Positions 1-8,098 of a stretch of DNA of 45,169 nucleotides are shown one piece after another. A program made the translations under genes and the position numbers. The notes under the pieces were generated by a model that worked only from the letters and a program-made list of their open reading frames with translations, did not search any database and was not told where the DNA came from. This DNA comes from Thermoleptolyngbya sp046719575. GTDB taxonomy: Bacteria; Cyanobacteriota; Cyanobacteriia; Elainellales; Elainellaceae. The first letter of the stretch is position 1, and every line of letters starts with the position of its first letter. The DNA lies in the NCBI GenBank assembly GCA_046719575.1, contig JBDNCP010000019.1, forward strand, positions 1 to 45,169, in the 5' to 3' direction.

Positions 1-1111
1 TATCTAGCACCTCCAGTTGATTCGCCACGATTTCCACATTGCCCGCGTTGCCAAGCGCATTTTCATTCACGCGATTGCGGACGAGGCTGCCCTCTGCGAT
101 TTGCACGGTGCCTGTTGCATTCAGCCTGAGGTCGCCCGCCTGACTATCGACAGTTCCCAGAGTGGAAAAAATGCCTGCCAGCAACTCGCTATCGCCCAAC
201 ACCGAGATGTTGCGGGCTGTCACGTTGATATCGCCTTTGTCGCCCAACCTCACATCCACGATTGCGCCATTGGTAAACGAAACATCGCCCCGCGCTACGC
301 TATCGGGAATGACCAAGCTGCCATCAGGGTTAAGCTGCACTGTGCCGCCTGCGGCCACTGCGCCGATATCAATGCGGCCGCCAAAGGCGCTTAGCCGTCC
401 GCCCTCCACCTGCACATCGCCGCCCAGCAGCGTCAGGCTTTGCCCATCGGGAACCCGCAGCCCCACCAAAGAGGTGCTGCCTGGAGAAATCGGCGTGACG
501 GAGCGGTTGACGATGGCTCCTGCGGCAACCTGGTTAAAGAAGAGAGCAGAGGGATTGACCGTCAGCAGGGAAGAAGGGGCTTCGGGGGCAGTGGCGCTAA
601 AGAATCCGGCATTGCCAAACTGGAAGGCGCTGGCGGTGGTTGCCAGGAAGGAACCCTGGAGATCGAGGCTGGACGCAGGGCCAAACAGAATGCCGTTGGG
701 ATTGAGGAAATAGAGGTCTGCTGCACCCAACACGCCCAGTCGTCCCAGAATGTTCGATGGATTGCCCCCGGTGACGCGGCTAAAGATCGCCTCAACGCCC
801 GCAGGATTGGCAAAGTATGCGCCGCGCCCTGCGTCGATGTTGAATTGCTCGAAGCTGTGAAACAGGTTTGACCCGCGCCGTGCGCCGCCATCGATGCGAT
901 CGCTCAAAATGCCCCGAATCAGTACGTCCCGCGTCACGACCGAGCTTTCTGCACCCAGCGTGCCATCTTCCAGAATCGCCTGCGCCTGGGCAATGGGCGG
1001 CAAGGCTGCCAGCAGTCCGACGGCTGCGGTGAGCGCAATCGCTGTGACAGTTCCCTGGGATGGCCCATGCCGACCGGGGCTTTGGGGCAGGGTGCAGATT
1101 TGGGGGTGCAT
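1..1111 (-). CDS. Filamentous haemagglutinin N-terminal (TPS) domain protein, 3' part outside window
   Basis: Reading leftwards from an ATG at 1111, the frame stays open to the window edge (about 370 residues), so the C-terminal part is missing. Residues 1-44 form a long signal peptide with a hydrophobic core and an AQA-like cleavage site. A two-partner-secretion haemagglutination domain follows: repeated R-G-x-x-F-x-S-F-x-x-F-N and NPAGVEAIFSRVTG-type motifs, then the diagnostic LYFLNPNGILFGP block, then GG/N-rich beta-helix repeats. Such proteins are exported through a TpsB/ShlB outer-membrane pore and act as adhesins or large surface proteins. No TpsB gene lies in the window. It is divergent from the kinase-like gene at 1417. 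The family call is strong; substrate and role are unknown. Confidence 0.9.
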   Translation of the reverse strand, partial: MHPQICTLPQSPGRHGPSQGTVTAIALTAAVGLLAALPPIAQAQAILEDGTLGAESSVVTRDVLIRGILSDRIDGGARRGSNLFHSFEQFNIDAGRGAYFANPAGVEAIFSRVTGGNPSNILGRLGVLGAADLYFLNPNGILFGPASSLDLQGSFLATTASAFQFGNAGFFSATAPEAPSSLLTVNPSALFFNQVAAGAIVNRSVTPISPGSTSLVGLRVPDGQSLTLLGGDVQVEGGRLSAFGGRIDIGAVAAGGTVQLNPDGSLVIPDSVARGDVSFTNGAIVDVRLGDKGDINVTARNISVLGDSELLAGIFSTLGTVDSQAGDLRLNATGTVQIAEGSLVRNRVNENALGNAGNVEIVANQLEVLD

Positions 1112-1416
1112 AGACACTTTTCAGAGAGCAAAAGTTGCCTGTAGTCTACCATCCTTGGTTTGGCTGAGATGCTCCTAAAAAGTTCATTAAATTCAGCAGT
1201 TTCAGCCGTTGTCTTGAAGGGCAATCGCAGAAAAGTGCAAGCAAGTTTTCAGGTTTCGGCAAATCCTTTGAGCAAAAACTTCAGCCCTGCGGCTGGGTGG
1301 CTCCGATATAGTTCGAGTGTGGTGCAGTTCCAGTTTGGAAAGTGTCTCACCGCAGCCCCACTTGAGCGGTTCAGTTCTTAAACCACTATTTCGCGTTTGC
1401 GACTCCGGGTTCCCTT
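1112..1416. other. Divergent intergenic region between FHA protein and kinase-like protein
   Basis: About 305 bases separating divergent genes, so promoters for both should lie here. I see no convincing -35/-10 pair, operator dyad or RNA gene, and the short open frames here carry no recognisable protein. Confidence 0.4.
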
Positions 1417-2130
1417 GTGATTTCTGTGCTGTTGATTGGTGGACTGGTCTGGCTGGCAGTGTTTCATTGGCAGACACAGCAAGCCCTACGGTGGTGGTTT
1501 GAGCAGCAGCACCATTGGCTTTGCCGCGAGGCGGAGCAGGTTCGCAACGGACCTTTGCAGGAGACATTTGTGATGCGGCGACAGTTGGAAATCAACTCGG
1601 ATGCTTTGAGCAAGCCCCTGACCGAGCAGCCCGCCTGGATGGCTCAGGTGACGCAGCTCAACGGGCAACTGGTGCGGCTGAGCGATGAGCTATCGCCGCC
1701 TTATCTGGAAACCAGCCTGCCGCTGGCGCTTCAGGCGTGGGCACAGGAGGAGCATCTGCCGAGGCTGCTGCTGTGTCTGCCGTCGAGTTGGCCGGTGGAG
1801 CCGACCCTGCGGGTGTCGTTGTTGCGGTCAATGTTGATGCATCTGCTGCGGGGGGCGATGTCGGAGGGCGACGAGCCAACGGCCATCGCCCTGGAACTGG
1901 CGGAGCGATCGCCCTTTGGTAGGGGTTCCATCGGCGTACTGACGGTTCGGCTGGATTATCCAACGGCAGCGGCGGCCAGAGTTGTGGGGCGATCGCCCCA
2001 GTGGGGTTTGCTCAGTCGTGCCTTTGCAGTGTTGGCTCCTGGCCGCTGCACCCGACGGCGACAGGAACAGCGGATTGTTTGGCAGTTTCGCTGGCGACTC
2101 TCGCCAGACCCATCGGCCCCCCGATGTTAG
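1417..2130 (+). CDS. Degenerate histidine-kinase-like membrane protein (probable pseudokinase)
   Basis: 237 residues from a GTG start. Residues 1-18 form one membrane segment. Residues 41-48 read QVRNGPLQ, which lines up with the H-x-G-P-L-Q phosphoacceptor box of HisKA_3-type kinases (the kinase at 3051 has IHSGPLQ), but the histidine position is Arg43. Residues 88-105 (LSDELSPPYLETSLPLAL) and 121-147 follow the usual DHp-to-ATPase layout. The ATPase part keeps a vague C-terminal pattern but lacks the N-box asparagine and any DxGxG. Two-component genes lie 137 bp downstream in the same direction. I infer a non-catalytic partner or decoy for that system; an eroded remnant is the alternative. 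No family name recognised. Confidence 0.6.
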   Translation: MISVLLIGGLVWLAVFHWQTQQALRWWFEQQHHWLCREAEQVRNGPLQETFVMRRQLEINSDALSKPLTEQPAWMAQVTQLNGQLVRLSDELSPPYLETSLPLALQAWAQEEHLPRLLLCLPSSWPVEPTLRVSLLRSMLMHLLRGAMSEGDEPTAIALELAERSPFGRGSIGVLTVRLDYPTAAAARVVGRSPQWGLLSRAFAVLAPGRCTRRRQEQRIVWQFRWRLSPDPSAPRC

Positions 2131-2160
2131 CGGGCAGATGTTAGCAGGCGGTTGATGACC

Positions 2161-2205
2161 AGTTGAATTTTGCTGAATTTTGCTGAATTTTGCTGAGTTT
2201 TTTTA
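2161..2205 (+). repeat. 10-bp tandem repeat in the gap before the response regulator
   Basis: Four near-identical units of TGCTGAATTT (first copy AGTTGAATTT, last TGCTGAGTTT) run from 2161 to 2200 and are followed by a T-run. The block lies between the kinase-like gene and the response regulator. There is no clear hairpin, so I do not call a terminator. Confidence 0.7.
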
Positions 2206-2267
2206 GCCCTCAACGCCACTTGGATCAGCCCCCTATCCCCGTTATGCAAGAGTAAGGATGGCGCATT

Positions 2268-3050
2268 ATGACCAGAGCATTAGCCTTTCATCCAAGTATC
2301 GCAGCAGACAAGAGCCAAAAGCGGCGATCGCAAATGACCGCAGCGCTTGCGCTTAAGCTAGAAAGGGAGAGACGACGGGAGGCGCAAATGGCGGAAACCG
2401 CAGCACTCAAGAAAATTGTGGTTGTGGATGACCATGAACTCGTGCTAAACAGCACCGTCGAAGCGCTGAAGCAGCAGTATGCCGATGCCCAAATCACCAC
2501 TGCCCAAACCGCCGCTGCCGCCCTCGCCCAGATTGCCCAAACTCAGCCCGACCTGGCAGTCGTAGATCTGGCGCTGCCCGAACAGACAGGGCAACCCTCG
2601 CGCCCCGAAGTGGGGCTGCAACTGCTGCGGACGCTGATGCAGCAATATCCCACGCTCAACATTGTGGTGCAAAGTGCCAATGCCAAATCCTTGGTGCGGC
2701 TCAAGCCTGCGATCAACGCCCACGAAGGCGGCTTCATCATTGCCGACAAGAGCCTGTCGCTGAAGGAAATGCTGACCAAGGTAGAGTGGGCGATGCAGGG
2801 GCTAGTGTTTACGCCGAAGGAAATGCGGACGGGGCTGGAAATCAAACCGGAGTGGCTGGAAGTGCTGCGGCTGGCATTTCACGAAGGCTTGCAGGATAAG
2901 GCGATCGCCGAACGGATGAGGGTTGCAGAGCGAACCGTCCGCCATTACTGGACGCAGGTGCAAGACGCGTTGGGCGTATATCCCGACAGCGGCAAAAACC
3001 AGCGCATCCAGACCGAAATCCGCGCCCGCGAAGAAGGACTGATCGACTAA
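2268..3050 (+). CDS. Response regulator, REC plus LuxR-type helix-turn-helix
   Basis: 260 residues. A receiver domain spans about residues 48-175: acidic pair D54/D55 (VVVDDH), phosphoacceptor D100 (LAVVDLALP), Ser136 and Lys161 (IIADKS). A LuxR/NarL-like helix-turn-helix follows at about 190-250, with the GLQDKAIAERMRVAERTVRHY segment. It is therefore a DNA-binding output protein. Its stop is directly followed by the ATG of a CHASE2 kinase, so the two are almost certainly a co-translated cognate pair. Start is uncertain: the ATG at 2268 gives a 40-residue basic tail ahead of REC and has AAGGA upstream, while an internal ATG at 2388 has a strong GGGAGG site six bases upstream and begins close to the REC domain. 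Target genes unknown. Confidence 0.85.
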   Translation: MTRALAFHPSIAADKSQKRRSQMTAALALKLERERRREAQMAETAALKKIVVVDDHELVLNSTVEALKQQYADAQITTAQTAAAALAQIAQTQPDLAVVDLALPEQTGQPSRPEVGLQLLRTLMQQYPTLNIVVQSANAKSLVRLKPAINAHEGGFIIADKSLSLKEMLTKVEWAMQGLVFTPKEMRTGLEIKPEWLEVLRLAFHEGLQDKAIAERMRVAERTVRHYWTQVQDALGVYPDSGKNQRIQTEIRAREEGLID

Positions 3051-4970
3051 ATGAGCAAGCGGCATCCGCTCTGGACCGCGCTGCGGCGCGAGTGGCGCAT
3101 CTGGAAAGCGGGGGCGCTGCCAGGGCTGGCAGTGATCGGGCTGGTGGCGCTGCTAAGGCTGACGGGCAGCCTGCAAATGCTGGAGCTGCTGGCGCTGGAT
3201 GCGCTGCTGCGGCTGCGTCCACCAGAACCCACCGACCCCCACATTCTGATCGTCGGCATCGACGAAGACGACATTCAGGCAATTGGGCAGTATCCCATTC
3301 CCGATGAGCAACTGGTGGCGCTGATCCAAACTTTGCAAGAATCACAACCAGCGGCGATCGCCCTCGACCTCTACCGAGATTTGCCCCAGGAACCCGGCGG
3401 CGCAGAACTGGCGGCTCTGTTTCGCAGCCAGCCCAACCTGTTTGGCATTGAGAAAGTGATTGGCCGGGCGATCGCCCCACCCCCAGACGTGCCGCCAGAG
3501 CGGGTCGGCTTTGCAGACCTGCCCACCGATCTAGACGGCAAACTGCGCCGCAGCCCCCTCGGCAGCTACAACACAGACAAGACCCAGTTTCGCTTTTCGC
3601 TGGCGCAGCGTCTCGCAGAGCGTTTTCTGGCTGAGCGCGGCATCTCGCTTGCAGGCGGCATCCGCGACCCCTACGCTATGCGCTTTGGCCCAGCAGAACT
3701 GCCCCGCACCCAACCCAACACGGGCAGCTATCGCCAGTTGCAGCCGCTAGAAGTGGAAACGCTGCTGTTTTTTCGCAGCGGCCGCCGACCGTTTGAGTTC
3801 GTCACCCTGCGCGAGGTGCTGGGGGGACCGGTTTCAGCAGAAAAAGTGCGCGATCGCATCGTCCTGATTGGCATGGTGGCTCCTAGTGTCCGCGACACGT
3901 TTAACTCGATGGGCGCTGTCACCCGCTTCCCAGACATTCCGGCGGGAACCATTGCCGGAGTCGAGGCCCACGCCCACGCCACCAGCCAGATCCTCCAGGC
4001 AGCACTCTACGGGCGGCCGCTGCTGCGCGGCTGGGCAGAACCCTGGGAATATGGCTGGCTGATTCTTTGGGGCATTTTGGGCATCGGGCTGGGGCGGTTT
4101 TTGGTCAGCCCTCTGCGGATTTTGGCGGGGCTGGGGCTGGGGTTAGCCCTGCTGTTGGGGCTGTGTTTTTTGCTGCTGGTGGCGGGCTGGTGGGTGCCGC
4201 TGGTGCCTGCGCTGCTGGCGTTTTTTTTGAATGGTGTGGGGTTAACGGCGGCCCTGTTCTATCGCCACCAACAAGACTTGAAACTGCAACTGCGCGATCG
4301 CCAATACGTCATCGACCACACCTTCAACGCCATCCACAGCGGCCCACTGCAAACCCTGTCGCGCCTGCTCAGCAAAACCCGCTCCGGTCACTTGCCCGCC
4401 AGCCAGTGGGAAACTGAGCTAGAGCATCTCAACCGAGAACTGCGCGTGGTCTACGATTCCGTTCGCAAGGAGATCCTCACGGAAGACGGCAGCCTCTATC
4501 TGTCCGAAGACCAAGCGCTAGATCTCAACGGCCCCTTCGAGGAAGCGCTCTATGAAGTCTATGACCACACGCTAAGACGAGATTTTGACTGCTTTAGGAC
4601 GCTGAAGCTGCGCCTGACCACGTTTGAGCCGCTAGAAACTGCGGGACTGACGCTGGAACACAAGCGAGAACTCTGTCGATTTCTAGAAGAGACGCTGTGC
4701 AACGTAGGAAAGTACGCCGTCGGAGTCACGCAGTTGAACGTTGTGTGCAAGCAGGAAGCCGGAAATAATCTCATCCGCGTGATTGACAACGGCAAGGGCA
4801 TAGATCCAGAAAAATCCGTCAAGCCCCCTGCTTTGGGAGGGCGGGGCACACAGATTGCAGAAAGCATCGCGCACCAGCTTGGCGGCAAGTTTCGACGAGA
4901 GCCGATCACGCCCCACGGAACGCTGTGTGAATTGAAGTGGAACTCCAGCAAGATTCGATTTTGGACGTGA
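3051..4970 (+). CDS. CHASE2-domain sensor histidine kinase
   Basis: 639 residues. A membrane helix (about 16-36) precedes a large extracytoplasmic CHASE2 sensor domain (about 40-325) with the typical early segment LLRLRPPEPTDPHILIVGID. Three further helices lie at about 330-402. The cytoplasmic kinase core has phosphoacceptor His429 (IHSGPLQTL, HisKA_3 style), N-box EETLCNVGKYA, G1 D579-N-G-K-G583 and G2 GGRGTQIAESIAHQLGG. All catalytic elements are present, so it should autophosphorylate. The start codon directly abuts the stop of the response regulator, which marks translational coupling. The CHASE2 ligand is unknown. In filamentous cyanobacteria CHASE2 genes are often near FHA and DUF928 genes, as here. 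Confidence 0.9.
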   Translation: MSKRHPLWTALRREWRIWKAGALPGLAVIGLVALLRLTGSLQMLELLALDALLRLRPPEPTDPHILIVGIDEDDIQAIGQYPIPDEQLVALIQTLQESQPAAIALDLYRDLPQEPGGAELAALFRSQPNLFGIEKVIGRAIAPPPDVPPERVGFADLPTDLDGKLRRSPLGSYNTDKTQFRFSLAQRLAERFLAERGISLAGGIRDPYAMRFGPAELPRTQPNTGSYRQLQPLEVETLLFFRSGRRPFEFVTLREVLGGPVSAEKVRDRIVLIGMVAPSVRDTFNSMGAVTRFPDIPAGTIAGVEAHAHATSQILQAALYGRPLLRGWAEPWEYGWLILWGILGIGLGRFLVSPLRILAGLGLGLALLLGLCFLLLVAGWWVPLVPALLAFFLNGVGLTAALFYRHQQDLKLQLRDRQYVIDHTFNAIHSGPLQTLSRLLSKTRSGHLPASQWETELEHLNRELRVVYDSVRKEILTEDGSLYLSEDQALDLNGPFEEALYEVYDHTLRRDFDCFRTLKLRLTTFEPLETAGLTLEHKRELCRFLEETLCNVGKYAVGVTQLNVVCKQEAGNNLIRVIDNGKGIDPEKSVKPPALGGRGTQIAESIAHQLGGKFRREPITPHGTLCELKWNSSKIRFWT

Positions 4971-5339
4971 TCTTGAATTGAGCTTTGAACCTTAGCTTGA
5001 ATTGAGCTTTGAACCTTAAAATGACAGATTTAGCGATGAAATGACAGATTTAGAAATTCAGTTTGGAACAGACTTGGCGAAATGCTGTTTTATGCAAAGC
5101 GTATGGCCATTTTGGGCGATCGCCCTGTCCCAAACGCGCCAGCGATCTTTCCCAACTTTTCATAGGCAAACGAAATTTTCTCCGATAGCCTAGGCATAGG
5201 TGAACTGGCTCATTGAATAAAGTTTGATCGAGGGGACAGCAGTTCGAGCAGACACCCAAAATCCAAAATCCAAAATCCAGCCCCTCCCCGGTTCACTGCA
5301 TCTACCGTTAACCTAGCCCTGAGCAAGGAGGTTGCCCCT
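4971..5339. other. Intergenic region with two short direct repeats
   Basis: 369 bases between the CHASE2 kinase and the DUF928 gene. A 23-base unit beginning CTTGAATTGAGC occurs at 4972-4994 and again at 4996-5018. It is followed by two copies of AAATGACAGATTTAG between 5019 and about 5053. Near 5251-5277 AAAATCC is repeated three times. A purine-rich GAGCAAGGAGG stretch precedes the ATG at 5340 and serves as its ribosome binding site. No gene seen. Confidence 0.7.
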
Positions 5340-6137
5340 ATGCTCCGACGTTCATCTCCCGACTTTTGGTTTACACGGCCTGTCCTGCATCGGGCGATCG
5401 CCGCTGGATGTGTGCTAGGGCTTGCCCTTGTGGGTGCGACGCTCCCCGCCTTGGCAGGGCAGACCAAACCAGCCCAGCAGCCCGCCGCGCTCAAGTCCTA
5501 TGTGCCGCCGCCGCCCAATTCTAGCTATCAAGCGCCTGCTCCCGGTGGTGGGGTCAGGACATTTGGCTGCGACAGCCCTGCCAACCTGCCGCTGCTGGCC
5601 CTTGCGCCCCAGTTTCATCAGGGGCAGACCAGCTCTCGCCGTCCCACTCTCGCCTGGTATGTGCCTGGAGATGTGGCGGGCACGCTGGCAATTCAGGTGT
5701 TTCGGGGGCAAATGGCCGACTTGGAGCGCGAGTCCGAACCGCCGCTGTTTGACGAAACCCTAACCAGCCGCGCTGGTATCATGACCTGGACAGTGCCGCA
5801 GGATCTGGCGGTGGGCGAAACCTACGTGTGGCGGGTGGTGCTGGTATGCGATAGCAATCGTCCATCGCTGAGCCTGCGCGATGTGGCAGAGTTTGTGATT
5901 GTTGCCCCGTCGGTGGCTCGTTCGGCTGACCCGGTGCGCGATGCTCAGCAGATGGCCGAAAGCGGCCTTTGGTACGATGCAATGGCGCTGACGCTCGGTT
6001 CGCCTGGGTCACCCCAACTGCGATCGCTCCGAATCAGTATGCTAGAAACCCTGGCAGATCTGGAATCTCGCAGTGACAGTGTGCAGGCCGCCATCCGCGT
6101 CCGGGCGCTGCGCCAGATCGTGGCGGCAGAGCAATAA
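5340..6137 (+). CDS. DUF928 domain protein, secreted
   Basis: 265 residues with an N-terminal signal peptide (hydrophobic 19-40, ending LPALAG). Mature protein has the DUF928 pattern: a Pro-rich stretch, then GGGVRTFGC, a LALAP segment, RRPTLAWYVP, a GI-x-x-x-x-VP segment, and a G-x-x-Y-W-R-V-V-L-V-C core strand. DUF928 proteins are cyanobacterial, of unknown function, and probably periplasmic or surface-exposed. They often lie near CHASE2, CHAT and FHA-type genes, which fits this neighbourhood. A strong AGGAGG-type site precedes the ATG. It converges on the DUF3086 gene at 6225. Confidence 0.8.
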   Translation: MLRRSSPDFWFTRPVLHRAIAAGCVLGLALVGATLPALAGQTKPAQQPAALKSYVPPPPNSSYQAPAPGGGVRTFGCDSPANLPLLALAPQFHQGQTSSRRPTLAWYVPGDVAGTLAIQVFRGQMADLERESEPPLFDETLTSRAGIMTWTVPQDLAVGETYVWRVVLVCDSNRPSLSLRDVAEFVIVAPSVARSADPVRDAQQMAESGLWYDAMALTLGSPGSPQLRSLRISMLETLADLESRSDSVQAAIRVRALRQIVAAEQ

Positions 6138-6224
6138 GAGCAAGAGGAAGACGCAACAGGAGGCAAGCGGAGAAGGGGGGCGATCGCCCCTGTTCCCTGC
6201 CCCTCGCACCAAGCTATCACCAGC

Positions 6225-7547
6225 CTAGTACACCATCGGGCGAGTAGGGTCGCTGGCAAAGGCAATCCACAGTGGGAATTGCAGCAGCGACAGATTTACT
6301 ACATCTTCCGACTCGTCCATGATGATCAGCGGCAGTTGCTTTTGCTTGAGCAGGCGATCGGCCCGCTGCGCCAGCGGTTCCGGCGCTTCAAACAGCACCA
6401 CCCCCTGATCTGCCCCAAAATCGGCGCGGGAGATGCCAAGGCAGTCTTGCAGACCGCGCCGCCATTCGCCCAGACGCTCTGGCGTGTCCGCCAAAATCAG
6501 CGTCCGCACCTTAGGGCCATAGAGCTTCCGCAGGATGGAGATAATCGCTGAGGCGACCAGAATATTTTGCAGGCGTGACCCCATTGTGCGGGTTGCGCCC
6601 CGACCGCCCTGAGTAAAGAACCAGTTGGCGACGCGCTCAGCGTGGACTGGCTCGAAGGTGCGGCGCAGTTGCCAAGCAGGGCCGTAATAGTCGGGCGAGG
6701 TGCGATATTGCTCTAGCAGTTTGCGAATCTGTCGGGCTTCTTCCTGAAACGCAGGCTCACCAAATTTGGGCTTGGGTGCGGGTTCTTCGCGCTCCCGGTC
6801 GCGCTCTCGGTCGCGCTCTCGGTCGCGTTCTCGCGGCGGCGCAGACAGCTTTAGCTCCTCCGCTAGCGCTACCAAATCTTGCAGGCTGCCGACGAGGTAA
6901 TCCTTAAAGCCCTGGATGCGGATGGCGATGTCTTGCGAACTGCCCGCAAAGGTACTCCGCATTTCGGCCCGAATGCGCTCCTGGCGACGCTCCAACTGTT
7001 CCACAGACATTTGCAGCGCCTGTTTTCGCTGTTCCAATTCGCCCAGGCTTTCGCGGGCCAGGCGACCCAGCATTCGCTCGGTGGCCGCGAAGTCGGCCTG
7101 GAGTTGGGCGATCGCCCGTTTCAGGTCTTGCTCCTGCGCTTGGAGGGCGGCCACCCGTGCGGCGATCGCCGCTGGAGAGTCGTCGGTATCCAGCGACCCA
7201 TCGGCTTGCCCATCGGTTTGCCTATCCAAGGGGGAGTCTGTCGGCTCCATACTGGGCTGCGATGCGGCGATCCAGTCGCCTGTGCCTGCCTCAGATGGGT
7301 CAAAAGCAGCGAGATCAGACGCATCCTCTGAAGCAAACCCGGAATGACTCGACTCGTCTGAACTGGCGATCGCCCCGGCGCTGCCCTCGTCAGAACCGGA
7401 CTGCGAAGCGGGAGACGACAGGCTGAGCGGCGCAACCGCCCCATCGGGCATTTCGCTAGAGGGTGCGGTGAAATTCGCGTCGGGGGACTGAGAAGAATTT
7501 TCCTCGCCCGAATCAAAAAAATCTGCGTTGGATTCGTCTGGGTTCAT
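6225..7547 (-). CDS. DUF3086 domain protein with coiled coil
   Basis: 440 residues from ATG 7547, chosen because the in-frame start at 7592 would run into the upstream gene, whereas 7547 lies 8 bases past its stop. Residues 1-120 are acidic, Ser/Asp-rich low complexity. About 130-215 is a coiled coil (ALQAQEQDLKRAIAQLQADF and onward). Then comes a charged RERD repeat tract, and the C-terminal 190 residues are the conserved DUF3086 domain (YYGPAWQLRRTFEPVHAERV; TRTMGSRLQNILVASAIISI; LPLIIMDESEDVVNLSLLQF). The function of the domain is unknown. It sits downstream of DUF3119 and mlaE, an order I recall from other cyanobacteria that suggests a role linked to envelope lipid transport; that link is inference. 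Confidence 0.85.
   Translation of the reverse strand: MNPDESNADFFDSGEENSSQSPDANFTAPSSEMPDGAVAPLSLSSPASQSGSDEGSAGAIASSDESSHSGFASEDASDLAAFDPSEAGTGDWIAASQPSMEPTDSPLDRQTDGQADGSLDTDDSPAAIAARVAALQAQEQDLKRAIAQLQADFAATERMLGRLARESLGELEQRKQALQMSVEQLERRQERIRAEMRSTFAGSSQDIAIRIQGFKDYLVGSLQDLVALAEELKLSAPPRERDRERDRERDREREEPAPKPKFGEPAFQEEARQIRKLLEQYRTSPDYYGPAWQLRRTFEPVHAERVANWFFTQGGRGATRTMGSRLQNILVASAIISILRKLYGPKVRTLILADTPERLGEWRRGLQDCLGISRADFGADQGVVLFEAPEPLAQRADRLLKQKQLPLIIMDESEDVVNLSLLQFPLWIAFASDPTRPMVY
6790..6833 (-). repeat. 12-bp in-frame tandem repeat encoding RERD
   Basis: Units CGCTCYCGGTCG at 6790-6801, 6802-6813 and 6814-6825, plus a partial unit to 6833, encode alternating Arg-Glu-Arg-Asp residues on the minus strand. 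The tract lies between the coiled coil and the DUF3086 domain. Being a multiple of three, changes in copy number would keep the frame. Confidence 0.85.
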
Positions 7548-7555
7548 GAGGCAAA

Positions 7556-7948
7556 TTACTCGGAAACGGTCGGACAGCGCTGCTCCAGGCAAGTCTGTAG
7601 CGCTTTGGGATCAAACAGAATCGGCAAAAAGTGGATACTGTTTACCTCTTTGAAATAGAAGAGAATCGGCACGGGCGGCCAGAAAATCGCCCAGTTTTGC
7701 CAGTCTTGATAGGGAAAACGGCGGATGAGCGTTTTGCCGCGAAAGATGTCGAGGGCGGTGTCGGTGAACTGGAGCCGCAGCGTTGCGGTTTGCACCAGCA
7801 AGAACCCAGCAAACAGCCCCACCGCCGCACCCACCCACACCTGGAGCCACACCAGCGGCAGCGCCAGCAGCAGTAGACCAATGGGCAATCGATAGCTAGG
7901 CGCAAGCTGGACAGTATCGGTAGGGGCGATCGCAGAGGGTGAGTTCAC
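7556..7948 (-). CDS. DUF3119 family membrane protein
   Basis: 130 residues. Two adjacent hydrophobic segments (about 20-56) are followed by a conserved soluble part: LRLQFTDTALDIFRGKTLIRRFPYQDW, then WPPVPILFYFKEVNSIHFLPILFDP. This matches the DUF3119 pattern known in cyanobacteria and chloroplasts, and resembles a PH-like fold after a membrane hairpin. The stop lies 8 bases before the DUF3086 start and mlaE lies upstream on the same strand, so the three may be co-transcribed. Molecular function unknown. Confidence 0.85.
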   Translation of the reverse strand: MNSPSAIAPTDTVQLAPSYRLPIGLLLLALPLVWLQVWVGAAVGLFAGFLLVQTATLRLQFTDTALDIFRGKTLIRRFPYQDWQNWAIFWPPVPILFYFKEVNSIHFLPILFDPKALQTCLEQRCPTVSE

Positions 7949-8098
7949 GGTGTTTTTTGACAGCGGCGTTAGAAGAGTCTTCTCTATTCTAAGTCGTGTT
8001 GCCGACGGCCCTTTCAGAATGCGGTTTGGGAACCCCGGATTGAATCGCCCACTGTTGCCACTGGGTTGCTGCCTGTGGAATCCGCGAAGCCGCCAGCG

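Noticed and set aside
17..871. Plus-strand open frames across the first kilobase
   Set aside because: They are antisense to the FHA-type gene, whose minus frame has a coherent signal peptide and diagnostic motifs.
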